From Buxus sempervirens (lineage: Eukaryota; Streptophyta; Magnoliopsida; Buxales; Buxaceae), in NCBI GenBank assembly GCA_947561395.2, contig OX387188.1, positions 8,230,150 through 8,294,149 on the forward strand: a stretch of DNA of 64,000 bases, in the 5' to 3' direction. Of the stretch, positions 1 through 11,639 are shown piece by piece. The stretch's first letter is position 1, and each line of letters begins with the position of its first letter. The position numbers were made by a program, and so were the translations under genes. Under the pieces are notes generated by a model. It was not told the origin of the DNA and ran no database searches. It saw nothing but the letters and a program-made list of their open reading frames with translations.

Positions 1-1012
1 CAATGAGTATCACCCACAGCACGTGGCCAGTCATTTTGATTCCATATAACTTGCCACCGTGGTTGTGCATGAAACAACCAAACATGATCCTTTCTTTACT
101 CATACCAGGGCCGAAGGGGCCGGGAAATGATATTGATGTGTACTTGCGCCCTTTTATAGAAGAGTTAAAAGACCTATGGGGTTCTGGGGTTGAGACATAT
201 GATGCATCAAGAAAGGAGGTCTTCACTTTGCGTGCAGGGTTAATTTGGACGATTAGTGATTTCCCTGGGTATGCTATGCTTTCGGGTTGGAGCACTAAAG
301 GGAAACTTGCATGCCCTTCTTGTCATAAAGACACGTGTTCTAAGTATTTGCGTCATAGCCGGAAGCACTGTTATATGGGTCATCGTCGATTCCTACATCT
401 TGATCATAAGTTTCGAAAGCAGAAACAATCCTTCGATGGTACCACAGAGACAAGGGAAGCTCCAATAGGATTAATCGGGTGGGATATTGTTGATCACTTA
501 AGGGACAATTCACATGTATTCGGGAAGCATACCAGTAAGAAGTACTCTAAAAACACTGGTAAAGGAGCGATGCCCTTTAATTGGAAGAAAAAGAGCATAT
601 TTTTTGAATTGCCATATTGGAGGGATATTATGTTGAAACATAATTTGGACGTGATGCATATTGAGAAGAATGTTTGTGATAGTATACTTGGTACATTGTT
701 AAATATTGATGGAAAAACAAAGGACAACTTTAAGGCGCGCTTGGATTTGGTTGACATGGGTATTAGACACACACTTCATACACAGATGTTACCAGATAGA
801 AAGAAAGCATGTTTGCCGGCTGCATGCTTCTCACTAGACAAACGGGAACAAGATATATTTTGCAAAGTGCTGAAAAGTATAAAGGTTCCAGATGGTTATT
901 CGTCCAACATTGCTAAACGGGTGAGTAGTAAAGAACGGAAGACATTTGGTCTTAAAAGTCATGATTTCCATGTGTTGCTGCATCAACTATTGCCTCTTGC
1001 TATTTGGAAAGT

Positions 1013-3368
1013 TGTAACGCCCCGAACCCGGGTCAGTGCAAACCGGCACCCGACCCGAACCCGGTTCGCTACTGTAACAACCCGAATTTAGTTCAACAAC
1101 CAAATCCGAGGTGTTACTGGCCCATATCAATTACAACATCAATAACATACCAGACCAAAGAAGGTAAATCCAATCCATATATTAAACTATCAGAGTGCGG
1201 AAACAAGTATGTGCGGAAGTGTAGATCAAAATCCTCAAACAAGCATAAAGCTTGACCATCAGTCAATAGTATCAAAGTCTGGTAGAATGAACTGGTTACT
1301 AACTCTCTCTTGTCTCTCTCATACATCAAATCCAATAAATGATAATAACCAATTAAAAATGCTAAGTCTATAACATCAATCCACCTCAGACAAGGTCTGG
1401 ATAATAATAATCCTCCGGCGAATACTCGGCTATCTCTCCCTGGAAGTCTAAGAGATCCCCCTCTCGCGTATCAGCTGAAAAAAATGGAATAGAAGTAGGG
1501 TGAGATACGAATATCTCAGTAGGTAACACATGCATGATTAAACAGTTAATATAAGCAAAGTAGCATTTCATGCACGATTAAGCAACATCGATAAATCAGG
1601 CTCGCATAATCATTTATACCATTCATGAACACAAAACAGTTTGATAACAGTTCTAGAAATGATTTTCAGCAAGTTTTAATATAAGAACTCAATAGCCAAA
1701 TCAATAGCATAATCCAAGCATTGCCAGGATGTACTAAGCAGTCACATCCAACCAATATCCCAATCACATGCATCCTGCACGTGCACAATAGTAATCATAT
1801 CAAGTGTTATGTTTTCAGTGTCATTGTAGGACTCACAAAGTAAGATAAACCTTTCGAGGTGATTCTCAACCAATTGCTATACCACCGTGCGACTTAGGAA
1901 CGATGCTACTAATGATACTCAAGCCCCATGCAGCGCAGCTTAGACAAGAGCCGTAGTCACCGACTTATTGCACACGTACCCATCAAAGTTGGCATGTACC
2001 ACCAGCATGCAGCACCAGAATCAATACATGGAGGTGGTTGCTTATCCACATGTACAGGGAATCACCAGCGGCTCACCGGGGTGTCCCTCCAGACATAGGA
2101 CCTTCCCAGACAAACTAACTTACAAAGGAAGCGCGTCGCATATAGGAGTAACTCAACCCAAATGACATATCCCTCAGCTATCTAGCTACGACTATGGATC
2201 CATAACCATCTATGCCCACTAGACTCCAAAATTCCCTAAAGTATCATATTTCTATAAGGGTTGGTGCCTAGCGGCATATAATGGTTATATCTGTACATTC
2301 ACTTCATTATTCCGTCATTCGGATTCTGAATTCTCTTTATAATGTCTTATGATTTATAATGTCATTTAGAAGTGTTTAGATAATCAAAGAGTAGTTAGGC
2401 TTTTCCAAAATCACATTTCTCATATACCTTCAAAACTTGGCAACTAATGTCCTAAATATCTCCCTAACTTGTTTTTCTGTAAAACAGGGATTTAGGTAGT
2501 TTATTTTGGTCTTAAAGTACCTTAATTAATCATTAAAATTGTCTAAAAATAGTTTAGAATTGATTTAGGTTCGAAATTATGAAAAATTGGAAATTCTGCT
2601 GAGAGCGCCTGGGATCGCTCAGGATTGCTCCGGGCGGTCATTAGTCGGCGGTAGTGCAAATTCAAGCGCCCACGGTCCGTCGTCCCGCAGTCCACGGCGT
2701 CCTCAAATCTTTAACCAGCGCCTAAGATTGCCGATGAGCGCCTCGCACAGTCGAGGTCGGCGGTCTCACCAAATCGAGCAGAAACAGTTCTAAATCACGA
2801 TGTTTCTCGTCTAAACTAATTCTAATGTATTTATAACATGCTTAGCTAACTAAATACAACTTTACATATCATAGAAACATGCGTTTGCGATTAAACAGAG
2901 ATTAATCCGAATTTAAAACCAAAACGGTGTCACCTACTTCTTGAACGAAGGTTCCTCTTCCTCTCTTCTCTCAACCACGCTTCTCTATCACCCAGCAACA
3001 CTCTGGAAGATGAAGAACTCCAAAAACCCAAGCTTTTCTTCTTCCCCTTCTTCTTCTTCTCCTTCGGTCGCTTGTCGCTTGCTGCTGATCAATACGAGCG
3101 AGAATACACGCGTATAAATTTAGGTTATTAAACTAATACTTATACTCACTTATCCCATGTGTCTCACCTATACCAAATTCCATACACACGCCCAATCAGA
3201 ATACATACCTTGATATCTCATGATCGGACGGTCAGATCTGCGTCTAATTCTGGATCTCCGCTAAGTTGATCACCCCCTACAATATTAAAATGTTTCTATC
3301 AATCATAACTCTGGGTAATATTATTTACTAATTTAATTTATTATTTAAGGGAAATTCGGGGTTTTACA
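1013..3368 (-). mobile_element. Family-1 solo LTR (minus orientation)
   Basis: This 2356-bp insertion splits the copy-1 transposase. Flanks are AAAGT at 1008-1012 and 3369-3373, and copy 2 has the empty site with a single AAAGT. The termini are TGTAACGCCCC and GGGGTTTTACA, so TG...CA with an 11-bp imperfect inverted repeat. That and the 5-bp duplication mark it as an LTR left alone by recombination. It has no coding capacity. Read on the minus strand it starts TGTAAAACCCCGAATTT, has a GC-rich patch with GAGCGCC-type words (2590-2770), and near its 3' end the family hairpin (1502-1517) followed by a pyrimidine tract and AG. The first 300 bp closely resemble the copy starting at 47011. Confidence 0.9.
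1502..1517 (-). other. Conserved hairpin of family-1 LTR
   Basis: GAGATA and TATCTC flank a TTCG loop (minus-strand reading). A pyrimidine-rich run ending in TTTTTTCAG follows. The same block recurs in the other family-1 copies at 35558, 36676 and, weaker, 41555. Confidence 0.7.
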
Positions 3369-5159
3369 AAAGTGTTGCCGAAGAATGTAGCATCCGCATT
3401 GATAGAGTTGAGCAACTTTTTTCATCAATTGTGCACCAAAGTTTGTGAAGTTGATGACTTGAAGCGCCTTCAAGATAGTATTGCACAAGTATTATGCCAG
3501 ATGGAGAGGATTTTCCCCCCGTCGTTCTTTGATATTATGGTGCATTTGCCAATTCACTTAGCAAATGAAGCTATGGAAGGGGGGCCTATCCAATATCGTT
3601 GGATGTATCCAATTGAAAGGTACGTATTACAACAGTTTTATTAAATGTGTTTCCTTGTATTTCGCCGTCGAATCATATTGATTATCAAGATTTTTTGTTT
3701 TTCATAATAGGTACTTGTACACCCTAAAGTCATATGTGCGCAATTGAGCACAACCGGAGGGGTCAATTGCAGAAGGGTATATTGCGGAAGAATGTATGAT
3801 ATTTTGTTCCCAATACTTACCTAACGTAGAATCAAAAACTAATCGGCCACAAAGAAACTATGATGAAACTGCAATTGGAAGTGCCCAACCATATAAATTA
3901 TCCAATATTGAGTGGGCACAAGCGCATCGTTATGTGCTTTTCAATGACGATAGGGTTGCAAGTTTTCGAATGTAAGAAGTTACTTGCTTACCTCATCCAT
4001 TTGTTTCTATATTACAATATTTTCATATTCTTTGAATTAATCATTGTATTTTACATTACAGGCGTCATCTAAGCCTTCTTAAGATGTTAACTCCAAGGGC
4101 AAGGGAACATGACATACAAAAGAAACATAATAATGAATTCATGCAGAGGTTTAAAGAACATGTAAGACACCTTGTTTCATTTATAGAGTTTTAGCTCCAC
4201 ATGTGTTGTTTAATATTGCATTTCTTAACCTACTTGGCCCCTTATTTATAGGCCGAGACACTAAAAGCATCAAATAGTGCCGTCTCCGAGGACATTATGT
4301 TGTTGTCACAGGGGCTACAATCAATGGAAAAAAAATTCAAGGGATACATAAGTAATGGATATCGTTTTTGCACGATGGAGAAAGAGAAATCCTCAAAAAG
4401 TCAGAATAGCGGTGTTGTGGTAAAAGCAAGCACTACTAGCTACGCTAGTACGAAAGATAAAAATCCAATAACAAGTTATATGTCTTTTTACGGGCGTCTG
4501 ACTGATGTGGTCAAATTGGCATATTCAGAGCAGCTTAGACATGTACTGTTTAAGTGTGATTGGGTTGATATCATGACACAAGGAAGAGGCATTAAGACAC
4601 ATGAGTTAGGATTTACACTTGTGAACTTCAAACGGTTATTATATACTGGTCAACATGTCATGGATGATCCGTTTGTGTTCGCATCTCAAGTTGAACAAGT
4701 TTTCTTTGTGGTGGATCCAATCGATGAAGAGTGGAATGTTGTTGTGAAGACTAAGCCAAGGGACTTGTTTTAAATGATCACGAATGATGATCAACCCATT
4801 GATTGTGAGCCATATGCTACCCAACTTGTAACAAATAATGAAGAAGAGGTTGATGGGTTGAGTTGGGCAAGGGAAGACGTACCTGGCACAACCGTTGATG
4901 CTCATTCTCATACGAGTACAGAACAGCTCGCATCTTCTAGTGATCCTGTTCATGACGAACAGGGATCGGATTCTGATGATGACCATGAATGAATTGTATT
5001 TGAATTGTAGTGATCATGTTCATTCTCATTTTTTGTCTGAATATGACACACTATTTTCTTCTATTAAACTAACTAACAAACAATAGCCGTTTATGATGAA
5101 TCAGATTGTTATTGACTTGTATGATTTTATTTTCTATAGCATATAGTGTATTTTATTAG

Positions 5160-8100
5160 ATGGCAGAGGGTGGGCCAGCTAAGAGGGATAGAGGTCCTAC
5201 TAGATGCCTTGATATACTAAAACTTCGACCTGGAGAAAAGTTCAACATCGATATAGATGAATTGGGGCAGCCAATTGGACCAAATGCCTCCAAATTGGCT
5301 AGTTTTTGTGGGACACTGGCACACGATGGACGTGTTATACCCTTGAATCGCTTTGGCTGGCGAGAAGTCACAGATAGGGAGAAGGACCGAGCGTGGTCAC
5401 TTGTAAAGGTAAATAATCTAAATTTTAATGTAGTTCATTGCTCAAAATGTCCACATATTTAGCTAATTGGTATTAACTTTTAAATTTCAATTTGTTATGC
5501 ACCGTAGGAAAAGTTTGAGGTTGAAGAGAGGTTGCGTGTGTAAGCACCTCATTTTTGCACCTCCCAAAATGCAGAAAATGAAATTTTAATTGAAAAGTCA
5601 AACTTGAGAAAGTCAAACTTGAGAAATTCAAAAAGTTGACTTTTTATCTGGTGCAAATCAATTGCCATGCTTCCCACCATTGGAAAGAGGATTCCGATAC
5701 GATTCTAATGGAACAGAGTTTGCTCAAATCGAAGTCCAGATGAAGAAGTTATGGACTAGTCAAATCTGAGAAAAGCAGAAATTGACTTTCTGCTAAACCC
5801 TAGATCAGCTGCCTCATTTGATATCAGCAGAAAGAGCATCTCGACACGATTCCAACGCAACTGAGTTTGCTGGAATCGGAGTCCCGGATAAGGAAATATG
5901 AGCAAAACCGGCTCCCGGACGCGGCCCGGCACTTCTGCTAAAAAACTCGAATTTGCTGCTAAACTGAAATTCAGTGGATAGGGAATCTTGCACTGATTCC
6001 AACGCCACTAAGTTTACTAAAATCGGATATCAGATGAGTGAGTTGTGGGCAGTTGAAGTTTCTGAAAATCTGCACACGTGGCAAATAGTGAAGAAAGAGC
6101 AGCAAAATGAAAAGTCTTGCATTAAAAAATAATCTAATTAAAGCATTTGAAATAAAAGAAAAAGAAAGAATTAAAAGATGCATGTGCATCCAAAATTTAA
6201 AACAAAAAAACCCTAATATAATAATAATAAAAGTACATAAAGAAAAAAAAAGAAAATAAAAAAGAAAATAAAAAAAAAACATGTGGTTGGACGAATTCTC
6301 CATGTGGAGAATTCGTCCAAGCAAACTTAGCCTCCAAGTTTACTTGGAGGCTAAGGAAAGAATGCAATCATGAGTTTTGTTTAAAAAAGGGTATGAATGA
6401 AAAAGGGGTTTGCTTTTGGTGATAAAGTAGGGAAATATTTGCATTTTGGTCATTGCTTATAAAAAGAAAAAAACCTAGCAATTAGGGAGGTCGGCTGATT
6501 TTTGTTTGAGGTCTCTCCCACAAGCTCCATTCTCTCTCCCTTCCTTCTCCCCTCACCTTACTTTCCCTTGGCTCTCAAAAAACCCTAAGGCATAACCTAA
6601 AGAACCTAACCCTTCCCCTCCTTTCTTCTCTTTCATTTTCAAGTCTTGGAAGGAACTTGGAGTGGCTCCTTGGAGGAACCAAAGGAGGTGGCCGGCTGCT
6701 GGTGGAGCTTCTAAGGAGTTCCACACATTCAAAAAGGAGTCTAAACTCCCAAGGTGAGCTCCTTTCTTTGTCTTATTTCACATATATGAAGATGACATGA
6801 TTTGAAGCATGTTGGTTTTTTTTGTGCATGTCATGTGCTTGCTACTAGGGTAAATGCATGCTTGTCCCTTTGTTTTCACTATTTTGTTTGATATTTGCCA
6901 TCATAAGGATGTTGCTTTCATGAGGTAAGAATGGGTATTTTAGGAGAAGGATAGTTCCTAAAGCATGGATTTTAAGTGGTATAGGGTTGCCATTCCGTAG
7001 AGATATCTATGTTGGTATCATTTTATGTTTAACGGAGGAGCATGTTCCTTCCATTTCACCCTAATGTATCCCTCATGTAACCCCCCTTATCCCCTTCTTT
7101 AGATCTATTTTAGCTAGATGTGTGATTTGGGCTAATAGGTTTATAATACATGTGATGTGTGATGCATATTTTTCTTATCCATTCATGTAGGATTATAGTT
7201 AGGTATGCATGCATCTTTTGATGAAAGATAGGCCTTAAGTGAAGCATGCTTTAATGGATTTCTTTCTCGTGTGATTATTGATAACTGATTGTGGTTCTCT
7301 GAGGTCACAAACAACCTGGACAGAGGTGTAGGACCTCTGTCCCTCTGCTGTATTTTATCCAAGGGGAGGAAGAGTTGGAGACCCATCCATATCCCTTGGT
7401 GTTGTTTTCAAGGCTCCCCAAAAAAGGTGACCGAGAGGAGGTCTTCCTCTCACCTAAACCACCGTGGGCTCACACAGGAGCCCACACAACCTCTGGAACA
7501 CCCTGGGAGGCTTAAAAACCCAACCCCACTGCCAGAATCCGAAAAAGGGGCTTCTGTGTGTTGATCCGGCAACTCAGGCCGGATCAACAGAAGCCTCTGT
7601 GTAGCCGGCTAAATATGCCGAATACACAAAACACTGTGTGTAACCGGCATCTCAGGCCGGCTACACTGCCAGACTTCATTTTGAGACATTTTCTGATCTT
7701 GTGTGATTTCTTGGTTTGTTTGATCAAATCTGGGCGAACCAGTAGGGTTTCCGGGTCACCCGAAAACCCAATATGGGCCATGGACCGACCCGATCCAAAT
7801 TGATTTCCGATGGGCCTTCCAACGGGGCCCACCCAGCCCGACCAATTTATTTTTGCTTAACTAAGATAAATAAAAGATTTGAGTGGGCCAGACCACTTGA
7901 GGCCCACCAAGCCCTAGTTGGGCCATGCATGCTTAAAGTAGGATGTGGTTTGGCCGAGACCACAGGTAGGGCCTGTCGGGCCCACTAAGCCCATCAAACC
8001 AAACAAGTGCAGGGTTTCCAAACCCTATCTCAGAAAGTCTTGGGCTTCCAAGCCCGAGCCCAGGTAAAGGGCCCCAAGCCCAATGGTTGGCCCATTTTGG

Positions 8101-10195
8101 CACAGATAAGAAAGATAATCAAAACTACTTGGTAACCAACTGTGTGGCCCGCTCAAGGGCCCACAAACAGTCCCGGCCCACTTGTGCATAGAAATCACTT
8201 AAATAACCAAACTGAACTTCAAAGTAAAATCAATTCACTTGAACCAAAGCCCAAAGGGTCTCTCAAGTTTAGACCGAGGCCCACCAAGGGACACGTGGGC
8301 TCAACCAAGCCCACCAAGGAATCCACGGGCCTTCCAACGGGGCCCGCCCATGCAGACTCATCTCATTTTAAGCTAAAGAAGATAAAATCAAGTAAAGGGA
8401 CCCACACCACTTTGGCGGTCCCGCCAGACTTAACTAAATTGAATGCTGGATTAGGAATCGGGTGAGTGAGAGACCAACTGAGTTGACTCAAACCAGGGAA
8501 ACTTATGGGACCCGTCACTTGACGGGGTGGACTGGGGTGTCTACGGACTTCCCCAGACCGCAACCGAGAACCTACTTAGAATCTCAAGCCGCAGACCAAG
8601 CCTTAGTAGAAGGACTTAGGCACCCATGTGTCTGCCTGCACCCCATCAGGCAGTGGCGACTCCAAACAAATCTCGAGGCACGCATCGTTTTGCGTGTGCC
8701 TCGTCGTGCGACCGAAATCGGGTGCGCACAGCGTGATGTTATCCTACAATCAATAAATAAAAAATGGAGGGACTATAAGTCCGATTTGAAGCAGAACCAT
8801 TACGATCCATACGAAACAAATGTTGAACGTATAAATCATCGCCCACCAGATGTGGTAGAGGAGCAATGGGCAATTATAGTAGAGTACTGGAACTCACAAA
8901 ATGCCCAGGTAATTTGTTAATTAGTTAATATGTCTTCTAAAGCTACTGCATCCTTGTTTATTGACTTTGTATGATTATATGTTGCAGAACTTGTCAGCAA
9001 GGAATAAAACTAATCGTGCCAACCAAACCCTTAATCATATAGCTGGGACAAAGAGCTTTGCCAGGGTCAGAAACGAACAGGTATAACAAATGGCCACTTA
9101 TGGATGTCTTGATATACTATTATAAATCTAGTCACCTCATCAACTTGATGATCGGTTTTCATAGTGTACAATCTTATTTTATTGCTTTCTTATCTCTTCT
9201 AAGTTGTATAGTAGCTTTTCTATTTTCTTGTATGATAAGATGGGATATTTATGTGAATGGGGATTGTATATGAATGCTACGTTTTGCATTCTTTTTTGTT
9301 TTTCAGGTTGAATGGCTTTATTTTAGACCAATTTGGTCTGGACAACCCTCTATTTTTAGGGGAGATGCCGTCGAAATTTTTATTATTTTTTCTTTATTTA
9401 TCTCTACATGTGTTCTTTGTTTTTATATTTCTTCATCTTTTTAATCGGGTCAATTATATTAATTTCTGCTTGTGGATGTTTAAATGATTTATGATCAATT
9501 AACACCATATTTTTTCATTAGGGATTGGCGGGACGTGCTGAGACTTTTATAAAAACGTATACTCGAAAAGATGGCACGCCAATCAATGATGAAGTAGCTG
9601 ACAAGATAGTAAGTTATTTCCTCTTATTGTAGGTATACTTGTAGCATACGAATAACTTTATTAGCATCTATTTTGATAACTCAATGATTGCATAAATATT
9701 TTTTTCAGGATCAAATGCGAACTATCATGGAACAAGGCACGCCAGATTCGATAGCCCGAGATGATGTATATACTCAAGTCATGGGGCATGACACACATGG
9801 CAGGGTGCGGTGTTGTGGGTTAGGCCACACGCCCACTAGGCTGTGGGGTGGTAGTGCATCCTCGAGTACGTCATCTCGGTATGTCGATATGGATGAATTT
9901 AATAGAATGCGAGAACAATTGAAACGTATAGAGGAGCGGCTAGAGGAAGAGATGCGACAACGACAAACAATTGAAGCAACTGTTGCACAGCATGCCAGAG
10001 AATTTGAAGAATTTAGAAACTTCATGATGAGTAACCGTCAAACACAGGTATTATATAAATGCCTTACAAAAATACATATAGCACAAATTCATATCATCTT
10101 TATATTTAAATACCACACTTAATGATCTTTCTTACAATTTATAGTCTCCTGGCGAAACTTCTGCAAATGATAGTCCTCCTCGGGATTTTAGCTAG
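5160..10195 (+). CDS. CACTA accessory protein, Transposase_24 (PTTA/En/Spm) type, copy 1, interrupted by solo LTR
   Basis: This is the second gene of the CACTA element. In En/Spm the analogous protein binds subterminal repeats and assists the transposase; that role is inferred. Exons by GT-AG sites and comparison with copy 2: 5160-5408, 5508-5538 joined to 8736-8908, 8988-9080, 9522-9608, 9709-10047 and 10145-10195. All exon lengths, with the second joined across the LTR, are multiples of three, and no stop occurs before the TAG at 10193-10195 (about 340 residues). Family hallmarks in order: GRVIPLNRFGWREV, INKKWRDYKSDLKQ, RPPDVVEEQW, a SFARVRNE segment, ETFIKTYTRKDGTPINDE, YTQVMGHDTHGRVRCCGLG, then a C-terminal coiled coil rich in Glu, Arg and Gln. 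Apart from the inserted LTR the gene looks undamaged, unlike its copy-2 counterpart. Confidence 0.82.
5539..8730 (+). mobile_element. Family-2 solo LTR A (plus orientation)
   Basis: This 3192-bp LTR sits inside exon 2 of the accessory gene. TSD GCGTG is at 5534-5538 and 8731-8735; copy 2 shows the empty site. It starts TGTAAGCACCTCATTTTTGC and ends GGTGCGCACA. Internal order: a region of related roughly 150-bp units (5640-6060), TATA box (6458-6466), donor-like AAGGTGAG (6751-6758), hairpins with GATCCGGC arms (7562-7662), a strongly TGGGCC/GGCCCA-rich kilobase (7770-8350), and the conserved 3' block with CACCCCATCAGGCAGTGGCGA. It has no coding capacity. Confidence 0.93.
6458..6466 (+). promoter_or_regulatory. 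TATA box of family-2 LTR A
   Basis: TATAAAAAG lies at the same relative place as TATA motifs in copies B, D, E, F and G. A donor-like AAG|GTGAGC follows about 296 bp downstream at 6754. Promoter function is inferred from family position. Confidence 0.55.
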
Positions 10196-10587
10196 ACAGA
10201 CATGCATTCTTATTATTTGAGGTGAGTAACACAAGATAGCTTCGGTTCTATATATATATATATAAATTTTTTTTGGCTAAATTGATTTGTCTACTTATAA
10301 TTTTACTGACGCATAATTCATTGTTATTTTCAGGCAGGGCTATTAAATTGATACCAGTTGCAATTTCACTTGTTAATGGAAACCATTAATTTACTGTTCT
10401 TTAGTTTAATTTATATGACATGAATGTTTAGAGTATTTTAATTTTATTAGAATTTCTTTAAATTCACTTTCTTCTTTGTAATTGTTTTGCTCTATTTGTT
10501 ATAAAATTTGCTACGAAATGAGATATTTTACAGGTATTTTACAGGATTTTCGGTCCACCTAATTATGGTTTTTGTATATGCAGGTAA

Positions 10588-11029
10588 GGGCTTTTAGCAG
10601 CGGTAATTACCGCCGCTAAAAGCCAAAAGTTTTACGCGGCGGTAATTACCGCCGCTTAAAACCTGAGTCGCATTTAGTTATACAAATTATTAGCGACAGT
10701 ACTTACCGCTGCTAAAGGCATATAGAAGCACGTGAGGATATTAGCGGCGGTAAATGTTACCACCGTTAAAAATTTCTTATTAAGCGGCGGTAATACCCGC
10801 CGGTAAAAAGGTAATTTAACGGTGGTAATGACCGCCGTTAAATTCCCGCCGGCTATTTCTCTGAAATAGCGGCGGTAATTTTGCTACCGCCGTTGTAGGT
10901 GTCGCTGATTCGTTTAGCGGCTCGATATTAAGCGGCGATAGGGTTTACCACCGTTAACTCTTTAACGGCAGTAATTTGACTTTTACCGGCGGGATGCTAC
11001 CGCCGGTAAAAGTCGACTTTTTTGTAGTA
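10588..11029 (+). repeat. CACTA 3' subterminal palindromes, copy 1
   Basis: There are about ten degenerate palindromes built from TTTAGCGGCGGTAA and its complement TTACCGCCGCTAAA, some joined directly into hairpins. They end in the terminal inverted repeat. The same array occurs at 63048-63520 and, as the 5' counterpart, at 49881-50490. In CACTA elements subterminal repeats are the accessory-protein binding sites; that is the likely role here. Confidence 0.8.
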
Positions 11030-11639
11030 GAACTAAAATCAAAATAAATTTATTATATCACTAGTCTTTCATACAACCAAGGCCAAACCTTCTGGCTCTT
11101 TCATGCAACCAAGGCCAAATAATCCAGCCGGGGCCAGAAGGTTTTAGGAAACATACTATGTTTCCTAATATCACCACATCACAGAGATGGGGTCAGCGAA
11201 GGGGAATAAGGGGAACCTAGCACATGTGCCAGTCTCCAAAGAAGAAATGAAATTTTCCCAATCCCAGTGAACACCCTTAGTTACTTCGGCTTTTTTCTGT
11301 CCCCGAACATCATCATGACGGCTATAGCTAGTAGCCGATCATCTACTGTCTTCATTGCCTTCTTCATTTCATCCTTCATCTATTGCCTCTTTTGTAAAAA
11401 GAAGATAGCCAATTCTCTTCATTAGCTTTGGTATTTAAAAACGATGCTCTAGGAGAAAGACCAATAAGACCTCGCAACTTTTGAAAAAATCTTTTATTCA
11501 GTTCAATCTACACCGTACAACTGGTGGCGTATCATCCTGAATATCCTTACATTGCCACTTTTCTGGCAACATTAATGCCGAGCTATTAGGAATTAGTTCC
11601 ATTTTGAACTTCCTTCTTGTTGGTTATTATCTTCGCAGC
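11030..11639 (-). other. 3' non-coding part of the gypsy element
   Basis: This 610-bp stretch lies between the end of the integrase reading frame and CACTA copy 1. I see no open frame. It has two short direct repeats reading CAACCAAGGCCAAA (about 11077-11120) and the words CTTCTGGC/GCCAGAAGG. It probably contains the 3' untranslated region and the beginning of the 3' LTR, but I could not fix an LTR boundary. Confidence 0.4.

Larger units (their letters stand above)
1..4992 (+). pseudogene. CACTA TNP2-type transposase, copy 1 (5' truncated by window, LTR-interrupted)
   Basis: This would be the transposase that cuts and pastes the element in the nucleus. The frame is open at the window start: 3-1012 covers the Transposase family tnp2 core (motifs LPPWLCMKQPNM, PGPKGPGNDIDVYL, GLIWTISDFPGYAMLSGWS, KLACPSCHKDT). 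After the LTR the frame resumes at 3374 with a DUF4218-like block (FFHQLC, FDIMVHLPIHLANEA, YPIER). GT-AG introns are inferred at 3620-3710, 3972-4061 and 4162-4251. The last exon holds a DUF4216-like block (VLFKCDWVD, GFTLVNFKRLLYTG, DPFVFASQ, FFVVDPIDEEW) and an acidic Asp/Ser-rich tail ending at 4992. Damage: the family-1 LTR, an in-frame TGA at 3745-3747 (CGA in copy 2) and a TAA at 4771-4773 (GAA in copy 2). Family assignment is firm; loss of function is inferred from the breaks. Confidence 0.9.
1..11029 (+). mobile_element. CACTA (En/Spm) DNA transposon, copy 1, left end outside window
   Basis: This is the right-hand part of a CACTA transposon. It is nearly identical over about 8 kb (insertions excluded) to the complete copy at 49881-63520. 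It carries a TNP2-type transposase relic (1-4992), an accessory Transposase_24-type gene (5160-10195) and a palindrome-rich subterminal region (10588-11029). The right end reads TTTTTTGTAGTA where copy 2 has TTTTTTGTAGTG, so the terminal CACTA is changed by one base to TACTA. The next bases (GAA) would be the 3-bp target duplication, but its partner is outside the window. Two solo LTRs (1013-3368 and 5539-8730) are inserted, both proved by comparison with the uninterrupted copy 2. Confidence 0.93.

Noticed and set aside
1013..3368. Family 1 as a DNA transposon with terminal inverted repeats
   Set aside because: Ends are TG...CA and the target duplications are 5 bp (AAAGT, GTTTG), which fits LTR retroelement integration better.
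9257..9487. Phe/Leu-rich plus-strand frame (also at 61712-61942)
   Set aside because: Lies in an inferred intron of the accessory gene between two well supported splice sites; hydrophobic composition comes from T-rich intron sequence.
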